Shown here piece after piece: positions 1 to 10,789 of a stretch of DNA of 64,000 nt (its first letter is position 1; every line of letters begins with the position of its first letter). This DNA comes from Inonotus obliquus. Its lineage: Eukaryota; Basidiomycota; Agaricomycetes; Hymenochaetales; Hymenochaetaceae. Made by a program: the position numbers and the translations under genes. The stretch covers positions 496,001 through 560,000 of the forward strand of contig JAJHTX010000004.1 in assembly GCA_032164295.1 (NCBI GenBank). Reading direction: 5' to 3'. The notes below the pieces were generated by a model. That model worked only from the letters and a program-made list of their open reading frames with translations. It ran no database searches and was not told where the DNA came from.

Positions 1-2848
1 TCTGTTGCTTCGTTGTTACAGTCATTTGGCAACTTGCAGGACGTTTACCGTGAGTACGGACCAGGAAAGTACACTGCTCGACTGAGCCTGTCATTCTCTG
101 CCACCGTGGAATCGATCAATGTGTGCTCCATCTCTATTTTTCGCCTTGATAGGAAATCAAGTATTTGTATAGCCTCCCAATTCCCAGGTCGTAAAGATAC
201 CTGACTACAAAGCGAAGAATGGTGTCTTCACGACGGATGGATGTGGCATCATCCGCGAGTCTTATGCTAAGGAGATCCGTTCTAGACATAAAATCGATTC
301 AGGAACATGCGGTATGCTGTTTAAATGACTGTGAAATCATGACATAGCTGAAGAGTACCTTTGCAGTCTTTCAAATCCGCCGAGGAGGAATCAAGGGTCT
401 CCTTGTCGCATACCCAGACGACATATTCGATGAGATATGTAGGGAGAACGGAATTTGGACGTCTCACAATTGTAAAATTGCTTATCGCAAATCGATGCTC
501 AAATACACCGATGGCCCTACCCACATAGAGATAACTAATATCTCAAAACCGAGAAAAAGCGCGCGCCTGAATCGTTCTATCATCGTCATTCTTGTCAACC
601 TGGCAGGCCAATATGGAGTGAGTCTCCCTATTCATAATGAACGAACTTTGATAATTGATATCGATCGGAAGGGGATGGGAGAGCTCCTTCGGGTTGGTTA
701 TTCCGTTGCTTCAAAACATGTATCTTTATCTTATAGTTTTTTACAGGCACTTAGAGAGCTTATGAAGTTACAACTGCGACGCATCGAAATGATTGCATAT
801 GACCGACAAGAGGCGCTGACCTATATCGATGGGGACCTTGACGCGGAAGGTGATGGTCGTCTTCAGGACCGTAAGTTTCTTTAATCGATAGGATATTCTA
901 TGCTCTCTAGATACCTTGTCAAGTCTATGAAATGCTTCTTGCTGGGCACTCCCTGGACGATGCTTATATAAGGTCGAGGTTACGAGATTGCCAGCGAATC
1001 CAGTGCGGTCGTTTGAGAAAGAACCTAAACATCATGATGCATGTACGTAGGGTTTACTTGGCAGTATTATCATACTCACTCCGGTGGACAAGAAATCATG
1101 TCGCGTATATGGCGTTGTCGACGAACTGGGTGTCTTGGTAGAGGATGAGGTGTTTCTCCAACTGCCTGAGAGTGAAGGAATCTTGGTTTCGGATGTTCTT
1201 ATAGCAAGGTCGGTCGGAGTGTCTGAGATTTTTCATTTTCTGACGTAGTAGATTCGTGCAGGGATCCAATGCACAGGCCGAGTGGTATGGCATATCGTTC
1301 AAACCAGACCCCTTAGGGCTTCCATTCATTGACGACAAATGCACAGATGTCCGAGTAATGAAAGCAACGAGCAACCCTGAGTTGGATTTCCTGACCAACT
1401 GTATCGGTAGGCATGAGAACTGATTCAGCAAACCGTGAGGATATCTGATACCCATTATCAGTGTTCCCGCGGTCGGGGAAATACTCAATTCCTGGATCAA
1501 TGGCCGGAGGGTGCGTACAAAGTTTCACTGTTCACTTCAAGCGATAGCTCTTGAAATATTCGTTATAAGGGATTTGGATGGTGACGAATATTTTGTTTCC
1601 TGGGAGCCGGCGATTCTCCCTCGCGGAACCGAATGGCCCAGTCAAGTGACAGTCGAAACGGAGACCTCCAAAATCGATTGGTCTAGAAGAGCTCTAAATG
1701 AGGCCCTCGTGGATCTATTCGTCGAACAGCGGTATAGTGAAATAATGCGACAAGCATCTATAGAGTGGCAATCTGTTGTCGAAAGTTACTTCCCCCAAAT
1801 GGCAGGAGCGGAATATCCAATGAAGCTTGCGGGTATTATTGAAGAAGCATTGGTAAGAGCTACCCAAGATACGAATGCAAGTTTAATTCGCCTTTTCCAG
1901 GACATTCTGAAGAGCGGAGGTAGCTATGAGGCACTCAATGCTCGTTATCGTGATACTCTCTCGGACTACGACCTCCATAGGAACTATATGCGGCAGCAGC
2001 AGCCGAGCAAACTACACTTCCTCAGGAAAATGATACCTTCTATAGAGGAGGACAAGGATACTCACTACAAGATTGATCCGGACCTAAACTTGCGAGCTGA
2101 AGGGTCCGCGGATTGGGACGAATACTATGAGCAAGGAGAAATAATTATCAGAGATTTCAACAGAGGGCTTACGGACGCAATGATAAACGACTGTGTGTAT
2201 CAACCCACTGCGTTAGTCACGGTATTTTATTCTGATTTATGATGCATGGAGATACAACCAAGAAGGATGGAGGAGCACCATAGACGGGAGGATGATTCCA
2301 TATATGTGGAAGACTACTGCACCCGATTTACTGATAAATACTTCCCTCGTAAGTATATCCTCGTCCTGGCAAGCAATCTCAGACGAGCAGGATTGTTTAC
2401 TTCCAGGAACCGATGATAGCATCATGAGTAAGGCGGCTAGAGGATCTTATCTTCGGGCTTCAGCCTGGTACCGTTTATGTACGAAATCCGACACCCACGG
2501 AGCAGCTCACAGATTATTACAGGTACTGTGTCGGCTATCTATCGGACAGACCAGCGTTTGCTTGGGTCGGAGCTCGTTTCCTCAACGGTATCAAATCATG
2601 TGTGTCCCTCAGCCTTCTTTCTCACTCCGCTCAACATGAACTGATCATTTTTAGTCAAGGCCTACCAGGGTCGACCTGGTCTGTCAATAGGTCCTTTGAA
2701 GAGCCTTAAAGTTACAGAAGCACAGCTTGAAGATCAGTACCGGGAACTCAGTCTTTATAGCAAGCACATAGGCGGGACCCGACCCTCGAGTAAACCGATG
2801 CTCTGTAATGCTATTCGTATTCGGCGAGTCGAGATCATGGACGTCTAG
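1..2848 (+). CDS. RNA-dependent RNA polymerase, eukaryotic RNAi type (5'-truncated by window edge)
   Basis: Synthesises double-stranded RNA from single-stranded templates in RNA silencing (QDE-1/RDR family). Splicing restores one frame: exon 22-120 (YTARLSLSFSATVES), exon 188-311 (FTTDGCGII), exon 367-617 (FQIRRGGIKGLL, then SMLKYTDGP and ARLNRSI), and later exons reading LLAGHSLDDAY, YGVVDELGVL, IARDPMHRPSDVRVM and CIVFPRSGKYSIPGSMAGG. An intron at 1511-1569 then joins to the catalytic DLDGD at 1571-1585, inside DLDGDEYFVSWEP. These blocks match the family order, with the conserved Asp triad present. The downstream helical part runs to about 2210. The last introns are less certain: I place the C-terminus at TAG 2846-2848 after a 54-bp intron near 2599-2653, but a read-through stop at 2706 is possible. 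The start lies outside the window. No disabling mutation is needed once introns are removed. Confidence 0.88.
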
Positions 2849-3194
2849 TATGAGGAAGGGCAGACCTAGTCTATTCCGAATGTGATCCGTTGTGTTGGAT
2901 GAAGGATGAGATTGGATGGATAAGAGCAGTACTAGTATCAGTGACGTCGACGCCATCGCATTCTTCTCCGTTAATGTGAAGCTTGTTGAAATGTAGTCGG
3001 CAGTAGTGAAAGAATGATTTAGAAGACCTCATATCAGACTCGTTGAGATAGGCAACAGACACTTGTGGTAAAGCGCGGAACATCAAGGGGGACCGGAAAC
3101 ATTGTCGCTATCTAACGCAATGCGTAATACTACATTGTTCAGTCAGTAAGGAGAAGATGAGAAAACGTGAATGATAACATCAAATACTCCTAAT
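2849..3194. other. Convergent intergenic gap, RdRP 3' / SEC14 3'
   Basis: This 346-bp gap lies between two converging genes. Short open frames exist, but none has recognisable protein similarity or codon character. It probably holds the two 3' UTRs and polyadenylation signals. I see no RNA gene or repeat in it. Confidence 0.6.
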
Positions 3195-4246
3195 TCAATG
3201 TGCGACACCGTTCTCCAGCTTTGGCACGTTCCAAGGGCCCGCATCGCTGAGAGAGCAGCCACCAGGGCACTGACACAAACCGCCGAACTCTGTAGGCAAG
3301 TTCTCCGCAGGGATCTGCTCGAGGAGTTCCTTCTTGCCATCGCCCGAGGGGATGCTAATCTTTGCCACAGTGACGGGATCTAACCAACCCTTGATGATGC
3401 TCCAGATCGTAGAAAACATCCACGGCGCATTGATGATGTAGAACTTGCCCATCGTCTCTGGATAGTAGTTCTGACCGATCTTGCTCGCTTCCTGTACGTA
3501 GCCCTTGACGTCCCAGAACGCCTTGATGCCGACGTTCTTAAGGTCTAAAATCGTCGTACACGTCTCGACCGGATGACCAATGGCCTTTGAAGCTGCTGGA
3601 AGTCGTTCGGAGATGAACTTCTCGTATTCAAGGATAAGACTCTTTATCTGCCGTTCCTGAGTCGTGACTTTTCGTAGTTCGGTCACATTGACATTGCCGA
3701 GGCGCTCAACATAAAGCGGGCGACCATCCTGGGAGTAGTCATGTCGGAAATACGGCAAATAGATGGTAAATGCCTTCCTTACCTTATCAAGTTTATGGTA
3801 GTACTGAGGGTAGTATTTGTCTACTTGTGCCTTTTCCTCAAATTTGAAGTTCCTTCGGCATAAATTTAATGACGGTGATAATTATAATGAGGTAATGTAC
3901 ACTCACTTTTTGATGTCGTCGATGTTCACCTCCTTCCTCCAATTCTCGCACTCAATGACCATTGTCTTTGCGAGCGCCACATCCCATTTTCGAGCTCGCA
4001 AGAACCTGGAATACGTAGGTGAGAAGAGACAAACAAGCTAGCAGGTAGCTCTGCACACCTCAGAAGAGTTGCATCATCCATTCGCTCCTCAACAAAGATA
4101 CCATCTTTGATCAATTCCTGCTTGAGCTTCTCCAGCGCCTGCTGTTGTGCTTGAGTGAGATTTCCCAATCGACCTTGGGGAGGCTTGTAATCTGAATTTG
4201 AGACCCCTGAAGGAATCGATGAAGAAGAGGGTGCTGAGTCGGCCAT
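3195..4246 (-). CDS. sec14: SEC14 phosphatidylinositol/phosphatidylcholine transfer protein
   Basis: A cytosolic lipid-transfer protein of the CRAL-TRIO family that couples phosphoinositide and phosphatidylcholine metabolism to Golgi secretion. From ATG 4246 the N-terminus reads [10 protein letters not shown], then [18 protein letters not shown] and DDATLLR, which splices to [16 protein letters not shown] (CRAL-TRIO N-terminal region). After two short exons (including [11 protein letters not shown]), the long last exon carries [40 protein letters not shown], and the terminal [11 protein letters not shown] followed by SDAGPW. These are classical SEC14 signatures, including the E/K-rich phosphoinositide pocket region. 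The stop is at 3195-3197. There are at least three introns of about 50-60 bp. Length is about 300 residues, normal for the family. It is divergent from the MFS pseudogene. Confidence 0.93.
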
Positions 4247-5320
4247 TCTCGTGCTTGCAAGTAGGTCTGGACGTCCCGTATACGTTTACAAGATGATATG
4301 TGTGAAAGGAGTGTTTGTGCTGGAAGGAAAAAGTGAAAGGCGACGTGGCTTGCCCTCGGCAACAAAGACAAGACCTGTTGGCGAATGACGTTAAAACACG
4401 ACACACTTCTCCACACAAAATTCTTTGGTGCTTGCCGAGAATACTGAACTTGTCTTTGCGCTCGATACTCTTATCGTTGGTGAATGAAACACAGGATAAT
4501 TATTCGAACAAATTCTTTGTTAGATGACGCCCAACGCTCCTATCCTCGGTCACGTGCTTCCCACATGCTAGAAATCAACTTTTCATTTTCGCTCTGCTTG
4601 GTGCTCCATCCATATCTTATCAGAGACTACCACCCAATGTACCTGTACCCATGGGCATTCATGGGCAATCGTGTCAAAGTACAAACGTCCCATTAAAACT
4701 ATGTGAAGGAAAGAGATAGCCTGGAATTCCTACGGTTCATTGCTCCGGTTCGCTTGAGCTTACGGTTGCTTCCCTGTATTATAACCTGGAGGCTATGTCA
4801 ACTAGTAGAGCCTCAAAGGGGAGACAGAGGAAATGTACGGTACGAGTTCTGTTTCAGTAGTGTTTACTGAGACTCGGAACTCATAGCCTTCTTCTAACAG
4901 GCCCAGCTATTCTTGATCTACCGTGACATGCGTTGCCCAATGGAGGCTTCGGTGCCTTATTCTGCATAGAATGAGGCATAGCGTAGGGTTACGATTAAGT
5001 GCTGCTATCGTTCTTCAAACTGCGAGCGCGCCGGAGTCCAGAAAGTAACGATGAAGTGATAGGGCATCAGTCCGAACAACTATCCTGCGTTATTCATTTG
5101 GAATTACTCCGCGATGGATTACGGGTGAAAACCTCCGGTTTCCCTCATTTCAAATTCTCAGAGTCGGTACCGTCTTTCTGGAACTTGGAAATCTGGACCT
5201 TCCGTTACATGAATGGTTTGGAAAATGGGAGATATAAATATGCCAGACATCATCTCAGGATCAGGATAGTCAGAAACACTAACCAGTTACTTCTTACTCT
5301 CAGCCCACTCTCCTTCCTCT
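4247..5320. other. 1.07-kb divergent intergenic region, SEC14 / MFS copy 1
   Basis: This is the upstream region of both SEC14 (minus) and the broken MFS transporter (plus). The right end carries a TATA-like box at 5233-5240. The rest has scattered short open frames without recognisable protein similarity. No tRNA, tandem repeat or mobile-element feature is visible. Confidence 0.5.
5233..5240 (+). promoter_or_regulatory. TATA box of MFS copy 1
   Basis: TATAAATA lies 81 bp upstream of the ATG at 5321. The intact paralogue has a TATATAAA at a similar distance (7775-7782), which supports both as core promoters. The promoter of the broken copy therefore still looks intact. Confidence 0.5.
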
Positions 5321-7278
5321 ATGTCATCCAGAACATTTTGGGGCTGCTTCCGCCGGAGCAAGAAAGAAAAAACACCACGGAATGATGGGATGACGCCTAA
5401 GGAACGCACCAGGCAGCGTAAATGGCAGATTCGACTCATGTCAGCTCTTGCCATACCTGTATTCCTGGAGACGCTAGATTATACAGGTAAGCATTATCAC
5501 TCGTGATGCCCTGTCAGAGGCTCTCAATCGTGGGCTAACAAAACTACTTCAGTTGTTGCGACTGCTCAGTCTCATATCGCCGTAAGTCATCAAAGTTCCA
5601 TCATAGTCAGGCTGCTGACTTTCTCTAGTCCGCATTCAACAGGCTGGACCTCCAAACGTGAGTGTATCCTTTTGTATCGTCCGCTATCTGTACTGAGCAT
5701 TGACACGTATCGTACCCCATCCGTTCACAGCTACATTGGCACGATTTACCTTCTGACCTCAACCGTCTTTTTACCCCTTTTCGCGTCTTTCTCTGATGTG
5801 TACGGGCGTCACTGGGCGATGCAGCTCTCCATTCTTCTCTTTCTCGTCGGAAGTGCCCTCTCTACCGCAGCCCAGAATATGCCTATGATGCTCGCCGGCC
5901 ATGGTGTAGCGGGCATCGGTGCGGCAGGATTACTTACTGTGGTCCGCGTAATTCTCGCAGATTCCCAATCTCTCAACGATAATAACTTTCAATCGTCCAT
6001 CTTGACATATTTGTACGCCATCGGGTTCTGCCTGGGGCCCGTCATTGGCGGTGCACTGACGGAGGTGTCATTTAGATGGGTCTTTGCCATCAAGTAAGTC
6101 ACGCAAGTCAATTGTGGACAGAAGTTGACTTTCTTTGCAGCTTTCCGTGTTGTGTCGTTGCTATGATACTTGTCTTCATTCTTCTCAGGTCTCACCTCAA
6201 ACGTCCACTCATGGACCAGAACCTCAGTAGAGCTGAGAAACTCCTCCATATCGACTGGATCGCAACAGTCTTGTTTACAGCTGGAGGTATAGTTTTACTC
6301 CTAGGTCTGGATTGGGGATCAAGCGAAGGATGGAAGTCCGCAAAGGTTATCGTCAGCCTGATAGCCGTCGTGCTACTGATTGCAGTAACTCTCATTTGGG
6401 AAGCTATTCTCGAGCTCAAGCAAGGAGGCAGGCAAGCTGAAGGTCGGAATGACTTGGAGGTTCAAGAGGGTCTTGTCGTCGATGAGAAGGACGTGTTCAC
6501 CTCCCGATCAGACTTGGCAGCCCCCTTCCGTGCAACAGCTCTTCTACCTCTGAGCGTTCTAGGAAACTTCGATGTGCTTGCGACGAGCTTTGCAGCCTTT
6601 ACTTCGGGAATGGTCATGCTTGTCATTTTCTACTTCGTTGCCCTTATCTTCGTGCTAGTCTCTGGCTAGAGTGCAACAGATGCAGGCGTACAGCTTATCT
6701 ATTTTGCTCCAGGGATGGTAAGAAGTCCATATACCTGAACTGTTCAAGTACTTAAATGCACTGGAATAGGGTGTCGGAACCATGCTCGCTATTTCTATGG
6801 TGAAGCGCCTTCGACAGCCGAAGCTGGAATCGGCACTGGAATGACTTTCGGCCCACTCTCTATCCATGCTCGCTTTTCGCAGCCCAGTTCACGTGTTGCG
6901 ATTGCTGTCGCTCTCACTCTCTTCTTCCGTGCTCTCGGAGGAACAGTGGGCCTTGCGCAATGCGGGGCAGTCACGAATGGGAAAGTCCGCGAATACTTCG
7001 CCAGCCTACCTCCATCAGCCTTGGAGCAATTACAGGGCACCAACGCCGCATCTTTCAGCACGTCGGACCTCACATCTCTTGATCAAATCAATGCACTTCC
7101 GAGCGATGCGCAAGAACTCGTAAAGAATGCATTTAGGAATGGGCTGCGCTGGAGCTTTATCTCACTGATCCCATGGTCGTGCTTGTCGTTTATTGGTTGT
7201 CTCTTCTTACGTCGCATCGTGGAGTCCGATTCGGACAGGAGCAATTATCTCTACCTGCTGTTCTATTTATGTAGCTAG
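5321..7278 (+). pseudogene. DHA2-type MFS transporter, copy 1, disrupted by a nonsense codon and an internal deletion
   Basis: A paralogue of the transporter at 7843-10138 with the same intron positions. From ATG 5321 it reads FLETLDY then VVATAQSHIA, SAFNRLDLQT, YIGTIYLLTSTVFLP, the motif-A-like FASFSDVYGRH, AGIGAAGLLTVVRVILAD, LGPVIGGALTEVSFRW and IDWIATVLFTAGG, typical of 14-TM drug:H+ antiporters. Two lesions are visible against the paralogue. The codon at 6667-6669 is TAG where the other copy has CAG (SGQSAT context). Near 6821-6824 the text jumps from KRLRQP straight to AGIGTGMTFGP, losing about 170 bp of the paralogue (a TM segment plus one intron) and shifting frame. The tail after RRIVESDSDR is also shortened. 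Sequence on both sides is otherwise well preserved, so inactivation looks recent. A truncated N-terminal product from 5321 to 6669 could still be made. Confidence 0.85.
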
Positions 7279-7842
7279 TGTATTGCTTTCTTCCAGTTAA
7301 TAATTCGGACGTTCTCACTTCCCGTGAAATGAATTCACGTAGCCTGGTGAGAAGTGACATAGGAGGTGCATAGCAGCAAAACCGTAGGGGACCGATAGAA
7401 GTCCGACAAAGGCAACCAGGACTTGGACAATCTCAACGCGCCCGAGACAGAATAGGCACGTAATTTTTTTTGGAAGCATTGGCTTGTATGAATCAGGTGG
7501 TCCTACCCATACTAAAGTATCGTGTAGTAGGTGCGGTTGATTACACTTGTTTGTACTGAAGGGAAGGCAGTCGCGGTTCTTTCCCAATCGGGACCGCAAC
7601 TTGGTGCGGTGGCTGTGAAGAGAAGTGTATAATTTCCATCGTGTCATACTTTCTGCAAACAGACCAAACATACGGTGTTTGAAAATCTGTTCCGCGCTTT
7701 CTTACGATGCGCACCCGGTGCACGCGCTCGTCAGTGGTGGCAATAGTACGCTTTGTCTTGGCTGCTGCCAATCATATATAAAACCCAGTCACTGCGGCTG
7801 CGGAATGGCCACACATCATATACCCCATCTTGCCGCATCGCA
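7279..7842. other. Intergenic region between the two MFS copies
   Basis: This 564-bp region separates the tandem transporter copies and forms the upstream region of copy 2. A TATATAAA at 7775-7782 lies about 60 bp before the ATG. No other gene is visible. Confidence 0.5.
7775..7782 (+). promoter_or_regulatory. TATA box of MFS copy 2
   Basis: TATATAAA lies about 60 bp upstream of the start codon at 7843. Its location parallels the TATA-like box of copy 1. Confidence 0.5.
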
Positions 7843-10138
7843 ATGATCCTTACACTACTTTGGAACTTGCTCACTTGGCCATGGAACTTGCTCGTTCGGC
7901 TTTGGAACCTGTTGCCACTTCCTTCTTCATGGAAGATCAAAGATAAGTCAGAAACCAACGAGGAGTTGGAAGGTAGGGATGAGTTACGGAGTAGCGATGG
8001 GCTCACCCCAGAGGAACGAAGGAAACGGAATTTATGGCTTCTTCGGCTCATGGCTTCACTTGCTCTGCCAGTAATACTGGAAACACTAGATTACACAGGT
8101 AAATCAATAACAAACATGGTCAAGTCCAGTTGATTGACTTACGCGACGTAGTTGTCGCGACGGCTCAGCCCAAGATCGCTGTAAGCTTTTCCCTCAGATC
8201 GTAGTATCTTTGAGCTCATTCTAGGTTCTTTCAGTCAGCCTTTAACCGGTTGGACCTACAGAGGTAAGCTCATTACGCGCTGCTTTCAACGTATTATACA
8301 CTAATAACTTACCTGTAGTTACATCGGGACGGTCTACCTACTCACATCGACAGCTTTCCTTCCGCTCTTCGCATCTCTCGCAGATGTCTACGGCCGTCAC
8401 TCAACGATACAGCTCGCTCTTGTTTTCTTTATCATCGGGAGCGCAATTTCAACCGCAGCACACGATATGCCCACAATGCTTGCAGGACGTGGGATAGCAG
8501 GCATAGGTGCGGCGGGACTTCTGACTGTACTGAGGACTATTCTCGCGGATGCTACGTCTCTCAACCTCAACAACATCCAAGGTGCTCTCATGACTTTCCT
8601 GTATTCCGTCGGCTTCTGCGTCGGGCCACCCATAGGTGGCGCCCTTGTGGATGTCTCTTTCAGATGGATCTTTGCAATCAAGTCTGTCGTTCTTTATCCT
8701 TGAGCAACGATACCCTACTGACCAGTAATCCTAGTTTGCCGGCATGCGCACTCTCCATGATCATGATTTTCATTCTTCTACGAAAACACATTAGACGTCC
8801 CCTCGTGGGCCAGAATTTCGGAGCTCTAGACAAGTTGCTCTATATCGACTGGACGGCTACGTTCTTCTTCACAGTCGGCGGCATCGGACTCTTACTTGGT
8901 TTAAACTGGGGTTCCTCAGAAGGCTGGGACGACCCCAAAGTCATCGTATGCCTCGTAGTCGGAGCATTTCTCGTCGGCGTGACAATAGCATGGGAAGCTC
9001 TTCTAGAGCACAAGCAGAGATCGGATCAGAGACAACGACAAGGCGACCTTGATATCACGGGCAGCGATATACCTGCGGAAAAGAGCACTTACATCGATAC
9101 GACCGTTGATCGATCTCATTTAGCGGCCCCATACCGTGCAACAGCTCTCCTACCATTGAAGGTCATGGGCAATTTCGACGTTATGGCGACCAACTTCGCA
9201 GCACTTACTTCTGGAATGGTCATGCTCGTCGTATTTTACTACGTCGCTCTCTACTTCATCATCGTCTCAGGACAGAGTGCGACTCGGGCCGGCATTCAAT
9301 TACTCTTTTTCGCACCTGGTCTGGTACGTGATATGATAAACCCCTCATCTATGATATTGAAGAGCTGTTCAAGGGTATCGGGACTGTTATTTCGATCCGG
9401 ATGGTATCACGATACCGTCAACCGAAATATCCAATCCTTATTGGAAGTTTTATAGTCCCACCCTCTCTCGGGCTTGTCTCAATGGCAATCAATAACCAAC
9501 ACGGTCCACAAATCAAAGGGTATCTATATATATCCCATATTCTCCGCAGCATTAGTCCTCCTTCCTTACAATATTATTAAATCAGGTTCATGATTCTGGC
9601 GGGAATCGGCGTAGGCATGACTTTCGGCCCTCTTGTAATGCACGCCCGTTTCTCCCAACCTCACGATCGCGTCGCAATCGTCTCCGCTCTCAACCTCTTC
9701 TTCCGCTCACTCGGCGGGACCATCGGCCTCGCTCAATGCGCAACAGTAACAAACGCCAAAGTCCGAGCCTATTTCTCCGCTCTCCCCCTCTCCGAACTAA
9801 TCCAATTTCAACCACTCGGCGAGGCTTCGTTCAGTGCTGGAGACCTCACTTCCATTGATATGATTGAAAGCTTGCCTCCTGAAGCACAGGAGCATGTTAG
9901 GAATGCATTCCGGAATGGTGTGAGATGGAGCTTCATTTCGCTTATTCCGTGGGCGTGCATATCGTTGTTTACGTGTTTCTTCTTGAGGCATATCGTGGAC
10001 ACTGACGCTGAGAGGATGAAAGCGATGAAATCCCCGGAAGAACCTGAAAACACCGACACGACAGCCCGGGACACGCCAGTGCATCCGGAAGAAAGTCGAG
10101 ATGAGATCAAGCCCGAGAAGAGAGTCGGCAGTGTATAA
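7843..10138 (+). CDS. DHA2-type MFS transporter, copy 2 (intact)
   Basis: A plasma- or vacuolar-membrane proton-coupled exporter of the DHA2/14-TM family; the substrate is unknown. From ATG 7843 a 70-residue cytosolic head contains three W-N-L-L units. Then come LETLDYT, VVATAQPKIA, SAFNRLDLQR and YIGTVYLLTSTAFLP, followed by motif A (FASLADVYGRH), IAGIGAAGLLTVLRTILAD, CVGPPIGGALVDVSFRW, IDWTATFFFTVGG, LGLNWGSSEGW, VIVSGQSATRAGIQLLFFAPG, GIGTVISIRMVSRYRQPK, GIGVGMTFGPLVMHARFSQP, LGGTIGLAQCATVTNAKV and a charged tail ending KRVGSV at stop 10136-10138. At least five short introns lie at the same places as in copy 1. No frame break was found. It probably covers the function lost by copy 1. Confidence 0.9.
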
Positions 10139-10789
10139 TCTCATAGCTACGCTCACTCGTTTCCCTCCTCCACTTCTTCCCAACCCCCTCTCCATTCAAC
10201 TACAGCAATATAAGTAACCACATGTACATTGAGTTCATATTGTTCCACAGTTTGGTGATGTATCGACAACCGGCACTCACACGACTTTCAATACCCACTA
10301 TATAATAGAAGCACTTCTTGGGAGCGCCTGGACGATGTTACGGTTCATTAACGGAGCCAGAAGAGTCGGACAGCATCGGGCAAAGAGCCTACAGCGAGTT
10401 GAGTCGCCGTCAGGTGCCCCCAGCGCCCGTACCTTCCCTCCCACAGATATCATTGATCACCTTCTACCTACAAATCGACCACTAACCCTTCCCAACTCCT
10501 CTCCCTGATTCCTCTCCTTCCTTCCTATCTACCTACTAGTTACTTTTATCAGATAGTGTTATTACAAACCTAAGATTCAATTGATGCAGGTTGAAATGCG
10601 TTTTGCTGTTGATGCCAAGGTGGTAAAGGGCGAAAAAAGAGGGCAGGAAGCGATGTCGTCGTGCTGGTACAGGGAAGCAGGAAAAAACAATAACGTCACG
10701 GAAAGCGAAGCAGGGAAAACACTATAACGAAGCCGGCCAGGGCCGTCGTTGAGCGGCCACGGGCCAGAAATCGGACAAAGCTATCGCAT
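10139..10789. other. Convergent intergenic gap, MFS copy 2 / EMG1
   Basis: This 651-bp gap lies between two converging genes. A pyrimidine-rich stretch follows the MFS stop (10140-10200). I see no further gene, RNA or repeat. Confidence 0.5.

Noticed and set aside
1..2848. Apparent frame breaks across the RdRP suggested a pseudogene
   Set aside because: Each break coincides with GT-AG borders, and splicing restores the family motifs in order, including IARDPMHRPSDVRVM and GGDLDGDEYFV.
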